From the NCBI GenBank assembly GCA_030655395.1, contig JAURVQ010000054.1, positions 1 through 33,416 of the forward strand: a stretch of DNA of 33,416 bases, in the 5' to 3' direction. The stretch's first letter is position 1. Each line of letters opens with the position of its first letter. A program made the position numbers and the translations under genes. Origin of the DNA: Gammaproteobacteria bacterium. GTDB taxonomy: Bacteria; Pseudomonadota; Gammaproteobacteria; SURF-13. This document shows positions 14,968 to 23,236 of this stretch, piece by piece. The notes below the pieces were generated by a model that saw only the letters and a list, made by a program, of their open reading frames with translations, had not been told where the DNA came from and made no database searches.

Positions 14968-15287
14968 CTTCCCTCGCCAGGCAATGAATGCTCGCCCCCT
15001 CCTGACTGGACGCGCAGCACATTCGACTACTATGATGTTTGTACGGATCTCGACAGTCTTCGTGAGACAGTACCGGAGGGAAGAAATATGATGAAGAACG
15101 GGGGCGTGAACATCATAGTGGCAGGTCTCGTCGGTGGATTTATTGGTAACGGCGTGTCCGGCCGGTGAGCTGGCCCGACCAACGATATAGACTTCCTATC
15201 ATCAGGATAGGAACAATCAATTTTTGCTATTCGGTTTAGTCGGCTATTGTGACACCTCGTTTTCAATGCACGAATGGAGATAGAAAC
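14968..15287. other. Intergenic region upstream of catalase
   Basis: About 320 bases. It holds a possible 26-codon ORF (15088-15168) and, at 15195-15211, the perfect inverted repeat CCTATC-ATCAG-GATAGG flanked by further ATAG/CTAT tetramers about 80 bases before the catalase start. This is vaguely OxyR-like, but the spacing does not match the OxyR consensus. No tRNA or attC is seen. Confidence 0.45.
15088..15168 (+). CDS. Possible 26-aa hydrophobic peptide
   Basis: Too short for the ORF track. A 26-codon ORF (MMKNGGVNIIVAGLVGGFIG...) preceded by GGAGGGAAGAAAT, a convincing ribosome site. The glycine-rich hydrophobic core could form one short membrane helix. No homologue is recognised; it may be a leader peptide or chance. 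Confidence 0.35.
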   Translation: MMKNGGVNIIVAGLVGGFIGNGVSGR

Positions 15288-16760
15288 ATGAGCCAGAAGC
15301 CCAAATGTCCCTTGACCAGCGCCAATGGGGCACCGGTCGCGGATGACCAGAACAGCATTACCGCCGGTGAGCGCGGTCCGCTGACCTTCGATAATTGGCG
15401 CGCCTTTGAAAAGCTCGCGCACTTTAATCGCGAACGTATTCCGGAGCGGGTGGTGCATGCGCGTGGTACGGGCGCCTACGGCACGTTCACGCTGACGAAA
15501 GACATGTCGGAATACACCATCGCCAGGTTTCTTCAGGGCAAGGGTAAAAAGACCGAGATGTTTGCGCGCTTCTCCACTGTCGGTGGTGGGCAGGATTCCA
15601 GCGACTATGCGCGCGACCCCAGAGGCTTTGCTCTCAAGTTCTACACCGAAGAAGGCAACTTCGACATAGTGGGCAACAATACGCCGGTGTTTTTTCTCAG
15701 GGACGGGATCAAGTTCCCGGATTTCATTCATTCTCAGAAGAAGCATCCGGCAACGAACCTGCCGAATCCGGCCGCAGCCTATGAATTCTGGGCGCACAGC
15801 CCGCAGTCGCTGCATCAGATCACGATTCTGATGTCGGATCGCGGCATCCCGGCCTCGCTCCGCCACATGCACGGGTTCGGCTCGCATACCTTCAGTTTCT
15901 GGAACAAGCAGGGCAAGCGCTTCTGGATGAAGTGGCACTTCAAAACCAATCAGGGGATCAAGAACCTCACCAACGCAGAGGCAGTCAAGATGCCGGCGTT
16001 CGGTGCGCACCAAGATATGGTCGAGTCCATCGAGCGGGGCGACTACCCGAGCTGGGCAGTCAAGGTGCAGATCATGACCGAGGATCAGGCCAGAAGCCAT
16101 GCGACCAACCCGTTTGACCTCACCAAGATATGGCCGCATGCGGATTTTCCCTTGATCGAGATCGGCCAGCTGGAACTCAACCGGAATGTGACCAACTATT
16201 TTGCCGAGACCGAGCAGGCGGCGTTCAGCCCCGGTAATTTTGTGCCGGGCATCAGCGCTTCGCCGGATAAAATGTTACAGGCGCGGCTGCTCGCGTATCC
16301 GGATGCGCATCGCTACCGGGTGGGCGTGAACGTGAATCAGTTGCCGGTCAATTCGCCGCGCTGCCCGTTTCACCACTATCAGCGCGACGGCGCCATGGCC
16401 GGGATGCCTCCGGCGTTCGGCTCGGACAACAACCAGGGCGGCGGCGTGAATTTTTACCCTAACGACCGCGCCACCGAGGGCGCACCCGCACCGATGCCGG
16501 AGATTGCGGAACCTCCTATGCCGATTCTCGGCGAGGCATGGGTCAAGACCTACGATACACAGGGGGAAGACAACTTCACTCAGGCGGGAAACCTGTATCG
16601 GTTAATGTCCGATGACCAGAAAAATCAGTTGGCGAATAATATCGCCGGCGGCCTGATTCATGCGACGAAAAGTGTTCAGCAGAGAATGCTGGCGCAATTC
16701 GGCGCGGCAGACCCGGATTACGCGGCGCGCGTCCAGAAAGCCATGGCCGCAACTGCGTAG
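15288..16760 (+). CDS. katA: Monofunctional heme catalase
   Basis: Catalase dismutates hydrogen peroxide to water and oxygen. The 490-residue protein is of the small-subunit heme class: it starts CPLTSANGAPVADDQNS, has FNRERIPERVVHARGTGAYG with the catalytic His57, DPRGFALKFYTEEGN, and RLLAYPDAHRYRVGVN with the heme-ligating Tyr. Length and motifs are complete, with no extra C-terminal flavodoxin-like domain. The ATG at 15288 is chosen over the ORF-track start at 15249 because MSQKPKCPLT is the family N-terminus and GGAGA stands before it. An attC-like site follows 38 bases after the stop, so the gene may be integron cargo. Confidence 0.95.
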   Translation: MSQKPKCPLTSANGAPVADDQNSITAGERGPLTFDNWRAFEKLAHFNRERIPERVVHARGTGAYGTFTLTKDMSEYTIARFLQGKGKKTEMFARFSTVGGGQDSSDYARDPRGFALKFYTEEGNFDIVGNNTPVFFLRDGIKFPDFIHSQKKHPATNLPNPAAAYEFWAHSPQSLHQITILMSDRGIPASLRHMHGFGSHTFSFWNKQGKRFWMKWHFKTNQGIKNLTNAEAVKMPAFGAHQDMVESIERGDYPSWAVKVQIMTEDQARSHATNPFDLTKIWPHADFPLIEIGQLELNRNVTNYFAETEQAAFSPGNFVPGISASPDKMLQARLLAYPDAHRYRVGVNVNQLPVNSPRCPFHHYQRDGAMAGMPPAFGSDNNQGGGVNFYPNDRATEGAPAPMPEIAEPPMPILGEAWVKTYDTQGEDNFTQAGNLYRLMSDDQKNQLANNIAGGLIHATKSVQQRMLAQFGAADPDYAARVQKAMAATA

Positions 16761-16798
16761 CACGGCGCCGAAGAAATACAGTTGGGGCTGAGGAAACG

Positions 16799-16857
16799 GC
16801 CTAACCAGGTTGAGAGGGGCGCAGCGGTAGTGGCGCCCCTCACTTTTATCGTTAAGC
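16799..16857 (+). other. attC-like integron recombination site 8, after the catalase gene
   Basis: GCCTAAC at 16799-16805 and GTTAAGC at 16851-16857 fit RYYYAAC and GTTRRRY. The inner arms GAGGGGCGC (16814-16822) and GCGCCCCTC (16833-16841) are perfectly complementary. Length 59 bp. The same hairpin followed by ACTTTTATC could also act as an intrinsic terminator for the catalase. Confidence 0.65.
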
Positions 16858-16978
16858 GTCAGGCACAATTGGCTCTCGCGATCACATGCGTTTCGTTGTC
16901 TTGGGCATGGTAAGCTGATTCACTCCACTCGAACCCATCAAGCCGGTTGCTTGATCTGACCTCTCGAATTAAAGCTGC

Positions 16979-17329
16979 TTGCCTACTACGAAAATCACAT
17001 GGTTCCGCCGGGCCGGCACGGCGTTGGCTGATTTTTTTCTCCTGACGCGGCGCGGGTTTAATCGGCTCTGCATGGTGCAGAACCGGGAGCGGATAAGGCT
17101 GGTGGCGGAAATGGCCCAGACGCGGGGGTTGCTGCCGCTGCTCATGAAGCAGCGCAACGGCTATCGCTGGACCGCGGCGGACCGCCTGGAAATAAGGGCG
17201 CAGTTACGCAGGCTGCTGGCGTTAAGCCCATACCTTATTGTATTTCTGTTGCCCGGCGGCCTGCTGATGCTGCCGGTGCTCGCCTGGTGGCTGGATCGCC
17301 GCAGACAGAGGCGGATCACGAACGTGTAA
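16979..17329 (+). CDS. LETM1-domain-like small membrane protein
   Basis: A 116-residue basic protein. The C-terminal half, IRAQLRRLLALSPYLIVFLLPGG followed by LLMLPVLAWWLDRRRQRR, matches the short core of LETM1-like proteins: helix, Pro-containing membrane segment, basic tail. In mitochondria LETM1 works in ion exchange and ribosome binding; the bacterial short forms are uncharacterised. The start is unclear: TTG at 16979 is the track choice, no good ribosome site precedes it, and a later ATG is possible. It sits just right of the last attC-like site, ahead of another membrane-associated gene on the same strand. Confidence 0.65.
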   Translation: MPTTKITWFRRAGTALADFFLLTRRGFNRLCMVQNRERIRLVAEMAQTRGLLPLLMKQRNGYRWTAADRLEIRAQLRRLLALSPYLIVFLLPGGLLMLPVLAWWLDRRRQRRITNV

Positions 17330-17385
17330 TGGTCGTTTGAGCTTATACTGCAACAGCTTGCCGGCGCATCCGGCATCGGAGTTTT

Positions 17386-17982
17386 ATGGAAGACCGGATT
17401 CGCCAGTTGCTGAACCAGATCACCGCCCTCGAAGGAGACCTGCAGACAGCACTCCACGAGCACGAGGCCAGCGCGCTCTATCAGCTCAAAGGCAAGCGCG
17501 TCGAGTTCGAGCGCAGCGTCAAGGAGGCACATCGCCGTCTCAAGGTGGGATTCTTTCGCTGGCTTGTTGCCGTTCGCCCGCAGAATTTTCTCACCGCGCC
17601 CGTCATCTACGGCATGATTATCCCGCTGGTTCTTCTCGATTTCTGCGCCACGCTGTTCCAGGCGATTTGTTTTCCGGTTTACAGAATTGCCAAGGCCCGG
17701 CGCTCCGATTACATCGTGTTCGATCGACAGCATTTGGAATACCTCAATGCCATCGAAAAGCTCCACTGTGCTTATTGCGCGTATGCCAACGGGCTCATTG
17801 CCTACATCTGCGAGATCATCGCGCGCACCGAGCAGTATTTCTGCCCGATCAAGCATGCGCGCAAAATGCTCGGTGCCCACTCACGCTATGCGCGCTTCCT
17901 GGCCTACGGGGAGGCCGCGGACTTTCATAAAAAGCTCGAAGAGTTCCGCGCCGCACTCGCGCAGGAAAGGGAGCGCGGATAA
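17386..17982 (+). CDS. Conserved hypothetical protein with coiled coil and a membrane segment
   Basis: A 198-residue protein of unrecognised family. Residues 1-50 look like a coiled coil (MEDRIRQLLNQITALEGDLQ...ALYQLKGKRVEFERSVKEAHRRLK). A hydrophobic stretch (about 69-100, NFLTAPVIYGMIIPLVLLDFCATLFQAICFPVY) probably inserts in the membrane. Then comes a Cys-rich helical part (LHCAYCAYANGLIAYICEIIARTEQYFCPIKHARK), with HARKMLGAHSRYARFLAYGEA and a basic/acidic tail. The C-x-x-C and the following Cys/His could bind metal. The well-spaced residues suggest a real gene conserved among proteobacteria, but no function can be assigned. It precedes the DUF2235 gene by 46 bases. Confidence 0.65.
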   Translation: MEDRIRQLLNQITALEGDLQTALHEHEASALYQLKGKRVEFERSVKEAHRRLKVGFFRWLVAVRPQNFLTAPVIYGMIIPLVLLDFCATLFQAICFPVYRIAKARRSDYIVFDRQHLEYLNAIEKLHCAYCAYANGLIAYICEIIARTEQYFCPIKHARKMLGAHSRYARFLAYGEAADFHKKLEEFRAALAQERERG

Positions 17983-18028
17983 TCTGCGGCGGCGCGGCTA
18001 GCCCCCAGCGGCTACCACAGGAGGGATC

Positions 18029-19027
18029 ATGGCAAGACGTCTTGTAGTGTTATACGACGGCACCTGGAACCGCAAGGGCGACCGTACCAATGTGTCGCGC
18101 ATGAAGCAGGGCCTAGTCTCCACCGGCAAGGATGATCCGGAGCAGCCCTGTTTTTATGATGCGGGCGTGGGCACGCACTGGTATGACAGGCTCACCGGCG
18201 GCGCATTCGGTCGCGGCCTTTCCATTAACATCCGGCAGGGTTATCAATGGTTGTCGAGCAAGCACGTTGCGGGCGACGAGATATTTGTGATGGGCTTCAG
18301 CCGCGGGGCCTACACGGCAAGAAGCCTGGTGGGCCTGATCAGAAAATGCGGACTCTTGACTGCGCCCACGGAGGCGCTCGTCCATCAGGCCTATACCATT
18401 TACCGCGACAAGCGATTACATCCCGACAGCGCCGAGGCTACGGCCTTTCGCGCCAGTTTTTCACGTGAGACGCGCGTGCGATTTATCGGGGTGTGGGACA
18501 CCGTCGGCGCGCTTGGCATTCCGCTGTCGCATGTGCCCTTCAGCCGGGATTATTATCGCTGGCACGACACCGAGTTGAGCAAAATCGTTGACTATGCCTA
18601 TCATGCCATTGCGACGGATGAGCACCGCGAGGACTACAAGGCCACGGTCTGGACCAAAATCAAACCGGAAAACATCGACGTGGAGCAACGCTGGTTTGTC
18701 GGCGCGCACGCCAATGTCGGCGGCGGTTATGACCGCGATGTGCTGCCCAACATTCCCTTGCAATGGTTGCAGGACAAGGCGGCGGCGTGCGGCCTGAAGT
18801 TTTCCTCCGCTGCCGCCGTGGGCGCGGAAGATCACCTGGCCCCGGTCAGAAATTCTTATGGAGACTTCATGTTCGGCATGTACCAAATGCTTAAACAGGA
18901 ATATCAGCGCCCGTTTGGCTCGGGCGTGCATGAAACCGTCGATGAATCGGTTTGGCGCCGCTGGCAGGCGCTCCCCGCCTATCGTCCCGCGTCATTGCGT
19001 AATCATCCAGACAAACCGGGCGCGTGA
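18029..19027 (+). CDS. DUF2235 alpha/beta-hydrolase-type protein
   Basis: A 332-residue protein of the DUF2235 family. The N-terminal LVVLYDGTWNRKGDRTNVSR is the family signature, and GFSRGAYTARSLVGLIRKCGLL holds the nucleophile elbow (Ser91) of an alpha/beta hydrolase. VWDTVGALGIP and WFVGAHANVGGGYDRDVLPNIPLQW follow, where the Asp and His of the triad are expected. Some DUF2235 proteins are type VI secretion phospholipase effectors (Tle group), others are housekeeping enzymes. No secretion genes or VgrG-like neighbours are visible here, so a T6SS role is unsupported. It has a strong AGGAGGGATC ribosome site and lies 6 bases before moxR. Confidence 0.85.
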   Translation: MARRLVVLYDGTWNRKGDRTNVSRMKQGLVSTGKDDPEQPCFYDAGVGTHWYDRLTGGAFGRGLSINIRQGYQWLSSKHVAGDEIFVMGFSRGAYTARSLVGLIRKCGLLTAPTEALVHQAYTIYRDKRLHPDSAEATAFRASFSRETRVRFIGVWDTVGALGIPLSHVPFSRDYYRWHDTELSKIVDYAYHAIATDEHREDYKATVWTKIKPENIDVEQRWFVGAHANVGGGYDRDVLPNIPLQWLQDKAAACGLKFSSAAAVGAEDHLAPVRNSYGDFMFGMYQMLKQEYQRPFGSGVHETVDESVWRRWQALPAYRPASLRNHPDKPGA

Positions 19028-19033
19028 GCACAG

Positions 19034-19948
19034 ATGAAGGCATTACTCGATAATGTAGTGGCGCAAGCCGATCAGGTCATCCTCGGCAAGGAGCGCACCC
19101 TGCGGCTCGCGCTGGCCTGCCTCATCGCGCGCGGGCACTTGTTGATCGAAGACCTGCCGGGGCTCGGCAAGACTCTGCTCGCGCACGTGCTTGCCGCCAC
19201 GCTCGGGCTTAAATTCAATCGCATCCAGTTCACCAGTGATTTGCTGCCGGCGGATATTCTGGGCGTGTCGGTGTACGAGCGCGCGAACGGTGCGTTCAAA
19301 TTTCACCCCGGCCCGATCTTCGCGCAGGTGATTCTGGCCGACGAGGTGAACCGCGCCACGCCGAAGACGCAGAGCGCGCTGCTGGAGGCGATGGAGGAAC
19401 ATCAGGTGACGCTCGAAGGCGAGACGCGCGTGCTGCCGGAGCCGTTCTTCGTCATCGCCACGCAAAATCCGACCCGCCTCATCGGCACCTTCCCGCTGCC
19501 GGAGTCGCAGCTCGACCGCTTCATGATGCGCATCGAGATGGGCTACCCCGACGCGCACGCCGAGCGCGCGCTGCTCAAAGGCCGCGACCGGCGCGAACTC
19601 ATCGCCGCACTCACGCCGAGTCTGACCTCCGCGCAGTTGCTGGAGATTCAGCAGGCCGTGCAAGGTGTGCATGTGTCCGATGCGCTGCTCGATTACGTGC
19701 AGGCGCTGCTCGAATTTTCGCGCGCCGCGCCGGACTACCAAAACGGGCTTTCCCCGCGCGCCGGGCTTGCGCTGGTGCATTGCGCGCAGGCCTGGGCACT
19801 GATGGAAGGCCGCAGCGCAGTGCTGCCGGAAGACGTGCAGACGGTGTTGCCGGGCGTGGTCGGTCATCGCCTGCAATGGGTGTCCGAACAGGCCGGTCGT
19901 GCGGCCTCGTCCGCCGCGCACCTGCTGCGCGCGGTCGCCATCCCTTAA
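19034..19948 (+). CDS. MoxR-family AAA+ ATPase
   Basis: A 304-residue AAA+ ATPase of the MoxR group, thought to act as a chaperone that matures partner proteins encoded beside it, here the DUF58 and transglutaminase-like proteins. Walker A is EDLPGLGKTLLA (GLGKT at 43-47), Walker B VILADEVNRATPKTQSALLEAMEE (about 99-122), sensor 1 FFVIATQNPTRLIGTFPLPESQLDRF, and a lid domain follows ending LQWVSEQAGR. All catalytic residues are present. The start at 19034 lies 6 bases after the DUF2235 stop, and the downstream DUF58 gene starts 10 bases after its end, so this is one operon. Confidence 0.92.
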   Translation: MKALLDNVVAQADQVILGKERTLRLALACLIARGHLLIEDLPGLGKTLLAHVLAATLGLKFNRIQFTSDLLPADILGVSVYERANGAFKFHPGPIFAQVILADEVNRATPKTQSALLEAMEEHQVTLEGETRVLPEPFFVIATQNPTRLIGTFPLPESQLDRFMMRIEMGYPDAHAERALLKGRDRRELIAALTPSLTSAQLLEIQQAVQGVHVSDALLDYVQALLEFSRAAPDYQNGLSPRAGLALVHCAQAWALMEGRSAVLPEDVQTVLPGVVGHRLQWVSEQAGRAASSAAHLLRAVAIP

Positions 19949-19958
19949 TTACAGGCCC

Positions 19959-20909
19959 ATGAGCGCTGCTGCGCTAAAACTCAAAGACCGCTTTCGTCTC
20001 GCACGTTTTCTGCAGGGCGAGGGGCCGCAGGCCGGGCCGATCACGCTCGACCGGCGACGCGTGTTTATTTTGCCGAGTCGCTTCGGCCTGCTGTTTGTGC
20101 TGGTGTTGCTGGTGCTGTGGCTGGGCGCGATCAACTACAACAACGGCCTCGCCTATGTGCTCACGTTTCTGCTCGGCGCGCTCAGCATGGTGTCCATCCT
20201 GCACACCTACCGCAATCTTGCCGGACTGACCTTCAGCGCGGGCCGCGCACTGCCGGTGTTCGCCGGTGAACAGGCGCGGTTCGTGATCCGTATCGACAAT
20301 CCCGGCGACGTGCGCCATACCGTCGCGGTATGCGTCGCGCCACAGCCGCCGGTGCTCACGGATGTCGAGCAACACACCCACGTAACGCTCGCGTTGCCGG
20401 CACCGAAACGTGGCTATCTGAACCTGGGGCGCTTTACCGTCTCCACCGTGTTTCCGCTCGGGCTGTTTCGCGCCTGGTCACATCTCGATCTCGATCTGCG
20501 CTGCCTGGTGTATCCGCATCCCGCCGCAACGCGTGCCTTGCCGCCCACTTCGCACAGCGCATTGGGTGACTACGGCGCCGGGCGCGGCGCGGACGATTAC
20601 AGCGGGCTGCGCGCCTATCAGCCGGGCGATTCTTTGCGTCACGTACACTGGAAGTCGGCGGCGCGCAGCGATGTGATGCTGGTGAAACAATTCGACGGCG
20701 GCGGCGCGCAGGAGTTGTGGCTCGACTGGCACGCACTGCCGCACGTGGATGTCGAAACGCGCCTCGGCATCCTATGCCGCTGGGTGCTCGATGCGCATGC
20801 CGCAGGCTGCCGTTACGGCCTGCGCCTGCCCGCGCGCGAAATTTCTCCGGCGCACGATGAGCGGCACCGGCATGAATGTCTGCGAGCGCTGGCGTTGTTT
20901 GGAACATGA
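19959..20909 (+). CDS. DUF58 domain membrane protein of the MoxR operon
   Basis: A 316-residue protein typical of the middle gene of MoxR-DUF58-TgpA operons. Two adjacent membrane helices (about 44-85, FGLLFVLVLLVLWLGAINYNNGLAYVLTFLLGAL) are followed by a beta-rich region and the DUF58 core GRGADDYSGLRAYQPGDSLRHVHWKSAARSDVMLVKQFD, the best conserved part of the family. It is inferred to be a membrane adaptor acted on by the MoxR ATPase. The ATG at 19959 replaces the ORF-track start at 19899, which lies inside moxR. Its TGA overlaps the ATG of the next gene (ATGA), showing translational coupling. Confidence 0.88.
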   Translation: MSAAALKLKDRFRLARFLQGEGPQAGPITLDRRRVFILPSRFGLLFVLVLLVLWLGAINYNNGLAYVLTFLLGALSMVSILHTYRNLAGLTFSAGRALPVFAGEQARFVIRIDNPGDVRHTVAVCVAPQPPVLTDVEQHTHVTLALPAPKRGYLNLGRFTVSTVFPLGLFRAWSHLDLDLRCLVYPHPAATRALPPTSHSALGDYGAGRGADDYSGLRAYQPGDSLRHVHWKSAARSDVMLVKQFDGGGAQELWLDWHALPHVDVETRLGILCRWVLDAHAAGCRYGLRLPAREISPAHDERHRHECLRALALFGT

Positions 20910-22876
20910 GCGCACTGCCTGACAGCTCGCCGCCGCGCGCGGAGACCCTGCTCTGGCTGCTCGGCACGCTCGCACTGGCGGCGGCGCCGCACGTCGAGCG
21001 CGTGCCGCTTTGGATCAGTGTATTCTGCCTGGCGATGGGCCTGTGGCGCGGAGTGGCAGTGGGGCGTGGCTCTCTGCTGCCGGGCCGGGTGGTGCGCCTG
21101 GCGCTGGCGCTCGCGGGCATAGCCGGCGTCTTCACCACCTTCGGCACCGTGTTCGGGCGCGACGCCGGTATCGCATTACTGCTGGTGCTGTTGAGTCTGA
21201 AGCTGCTGGAGGTGCGCACCCGGCGCGACATCACGGTGGTGATTTTTCTTGCCTGCTTTTTGATTGTCGGACAGTTTCTTTATTCACAAACGATTTTCAC
21301 CGGCCTTTATCTCGCGCTCGCGCTGCTGGCCGCCACCACCACGCTCGTCGATCTCAACAAAAGCGGCACACCGTGGCAGCCGTGGAGCAATCTGCGCCTC
21401 GCGGCGGTGATGCTGGCGCAGGCGCTGCCGATCATGCTGGTGCTGTTTGTGCTGTTTCCGCGCATCTCCGGCCCGATCTGGGGCCTGCCGCGCGACGCCT
21501 TGGGCGCATCGACCGGTCTCGATGACGAGATGGCGCCGGGGCACATCAGCCGTCTCGGGCTATCACGTGCGGTGGCCTTCCGGGTGGAATTCAAGGGTAC
21601 GCCGCCCGCGCCCGCCGAGCGCTATTGGCGCGGGCCGGTATTTACGCTCACCGACGGCAGCCGCTGGACGGCGGGCGCCTCCGCACCACTGACCTCTGCG
21701 CTGCAAGTAGAAACCACCGGCGCGCCGGTGGACTACACCGTGACGCTGGAGCCGCACAATCACACCTGGCTGTTTGCGCTTGAGATCCCCGTCACCGTGC
21801 CCGACATCGGCCGCATCACGCCGGAATTTTTGCTGCTGGCCAAAGAGCCGCTCAAAACTCGCGTGCGCTATGACGTCACCTCGTATCCGCACTATCGCAT
21901 TCCCGCGATCAGCCCGCTCGAACAGCGCCGCGCGTTGCAATTGCCGACGGAGTTGAATCCGCGCCTGCGCACGCTGGCCGAGTCGTGGCGCGCAGCGGAC
22001 AACGATGACCAGCGCGTCGTCGATACTGCACTGCGCTATTTCCGCGAACAGCCGTTTTTTTACACGCTGAATCCGCCGCTGCTCAGTGGCAAGCGCGATC
22101 AAATGGATGAATTTCTGTTCAACACCCGGCGCGGATTTTGCGAACACTATGCCTCCGCCTTCACGCTGCTGATGCGCGCCGCCGGAATTCCTGCGCGCGT
22201 GATCACCGGCTATCAGGGCGGCGAGATCAACCCGCTCGGCAATTATCTGATTGTGCGCCAGTCCGATGCGCACGCGTGGGCGGAGGTGTGGCTCGGCGAG
22301 CGCGGCTGGGTGCGCGTCGATCCCACCGCCGCCGTCTCGCCCGCGCGCGTCGAGCTGGGCGTGCCCGCACCCGAGGCACAGGCCGCCGCAGTCGTGCCGC
22401 TGTTCGAGTTGCAGCAACTCGTGGCCCTGCAGCAGATGGGTTTTGTCTGGGACTCCGTCAACAACACCTGGAACCTGTGGGTGCTGGGTTACGGCCCGAA
22501 GCGGCAACAGCAACTGTTCAACGAGTGGGGTCTGAACGCGCTCGGCTGGGGCGGGGCAGCAGCGGCGCTGCTTGCGGGTCTGGGTGTGCCGTTTCTGCTC
22601 TACGCCGCGTACATGCTGTGGCGGCGCACGGGGGGCGCGGATCCCGTGCTGGCAGCGTACCTGATCTTCTGCCGCAAATTTGCGCGCCGCGGCATCACGC
22701 GTGCGCCGCATGAAGGCCCGCGCGATTTCGCCGCACGCGTGGCGCTCCTCCAGCCCGCACTGGCCGCCGACAGCGCGAAGATCACGGGCCTTTACTGCGC
22801 GCTGCGCTACAGCGCGCAGCCCCCGGCGCACGCCCTGCGCCAACTGCGGCTAGCCGTGCGCGCCTTTCGCGCGTGA
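20906..22876 (+). CDS. TgpA-like transglutaminase membrane protein (DUF3488)
   Basis: A 656-residue protein with several N-terminal membrane helices within residues 14-187 (DUF3488 part), a periplasmic transglutaminase-like core and a further membrane helix near 560-580, followed by a cytoplasmic DUF4129-like tail. The catalytic triad of the core is visible: Cys412 in RRGFCEHYASAFTLLMRAAG, His456 in SDAHAWAEVW and Asp472 in WVRVDPTAA. It resembles Pseudomonas TgpA, a periplasmic enzyme reported to be needed for viability there. The ATG at 20906 overlaps the DUF58 stop. Start choice and operon position are firm; the substrate is unknown. Confidence 0.9.
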   Translation: MSALPDSSPPRAETLLWLLGTLALAAAPHVERVPLWISVFCLAMGLWRGVAVGRGSLLPGRVVRLALALAGIAGVFTTFGTVFGRDAGIALLLVLLSLKLLEVRTRRDITVVIFLACFLIVGQFLYSQTIFTGLYLALALLAATTTLVDLNKSGTPWQPWSNLRLAAVMLAQALPIMLVLFVLFPRISGPIWGLPRDALGASTGLDDEMAPGHISRLGLSRAVAFRVEFKGTPPAPAERYWRGPVFTLTDGSRWTAGASAPLTSALQVETTGAPVDYTVTLEPHNHTWLFALEIPVTVPDIGRITPEFLLLAKEPLKTRVRYDVTSYPHYRIPAISPLEQRRALQLPTELNPRLRTLAESWRAADNDDQRVVDTALRYFREQPFFYTLNPPLLSGKRDQMDEFLFNTRRGFCEHYASAFTLLMRAAGIPARVITGYQGGEINPLGNYLIVRQSDAHAWAEVWLGERGWVRVDPTAAVSPARVELGVPAPEAQAAAVVPLFELQQLVALQQMGFVWDSVNNTWNLWVLGYGPKRQQQLFNEWGLNALGWGGAAAALLAGLGVPFLLYAAYMLWRRTGGADPVLAAYLIFCRKFARRGITRAPHEGPRDFAARVALLQPALAADSAKITGLYCALRYSAQPPAHALRQLRLAVRAFRA

Positions 22877-22918
22877 TCTTGCCCCCGCACTAATTTACCT
22901 ATAGTCTATAAGGGTATT

Positions 22919-23067
22919 TATACATAGCGACATAAATCGTAGCGAGCGGCTTTCAGGCGGGGGCGGTGGAGCGCAGGAACCGGAGTGTACATACCAGTAC
23001 ATGAGGATGCCGAGCACCGCACGCACCCGCATCAAAGACGCGCAGTAGATTTAGGGCGCTATGTATA
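22919..23067. mobile_element. 149-bp MITE-like element, copy 2
   Basis: Bounded by TATACATAGCG and CGCTATGTATA; nearly identical in reverse orientation to 5394-5594 but lacking about 52 bp in the middle. It shares the internal block GGAGCGCAGGAACCGGAGTG and the right end GCGCAGTAGATTTAGGGCGC. No ORF. It lies downstream of the TgpA-like gene and could end its transcript. Confidence 0.85.
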
Positions 23068-23154
23068 GCCGGCGATACACTGCCACGGAGCAGCACCGCA
23101 GGGAAGCACAGATACGCCCAACCCGCCTTTAGAGCACACACAGGAGGTTGTATC

Positions 23155-23226
23155 ATGAGCGACGATGACTTGGTGCCCACCCTGCTGCTTGTCTTTACCT
23201 TCGTGTTCTTCGCTGTCTTCATGTAA
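23155..23226 (+). CDS. 23-aa membrane peptide
   Basis: Too short for the ORF track. MSDDDLVPTLLLVFTFVFFAVFM: an acidic N-terminus followed by one membrane helix. CAGGAGGTTGTATC before the ATG is an almost ideal ribosome site, and a strong hairpin terminator follows only 10 bases after the stop, so this looks like a true single-gene unit. I know no family for it; size and form recall the small membrane peptides that modulate larger membrane proteins. Confidence 0.6.
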   Translation: MSDDDLVPTLLLVFTFVFFAVFM

Positions 23227-23236
23227 CCCGCAACAA

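Noticed and set aside
15187-15230. OxyR binding site upstream of the catalase
   Set aside because: ATAG/CTAT tetramers are present, but their spacing does not fit the four-part OxyR consensus; only the CCTATC-N5-GATAGG palindrome is firm.
15030-16139. 369-aa minus-strand ORF
   Set aside because: Antisense of the catalase gene; the catalase frame has all family motifs.
16814-16850. Simple rho-independent terminator after the catalase
   Set aside because: The hairpin is enclosed by GCCTAAC and GTTAAGC at attC spacing, so attC explains more; a terminator role may be secondary.
18464-18479. TTTTTCACGTGAGACG as a second parS site
   Set aside because: About 13 of 16 matches to the TGTTTCACGTGAAACA form, inside the DUF2235 coding region and with an imperfect palindrome; likely chance.
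21563-22843. 426-aa minus-strand ORF
   Set aside because: Shadow of the TgpA-like transglutaminase gene.
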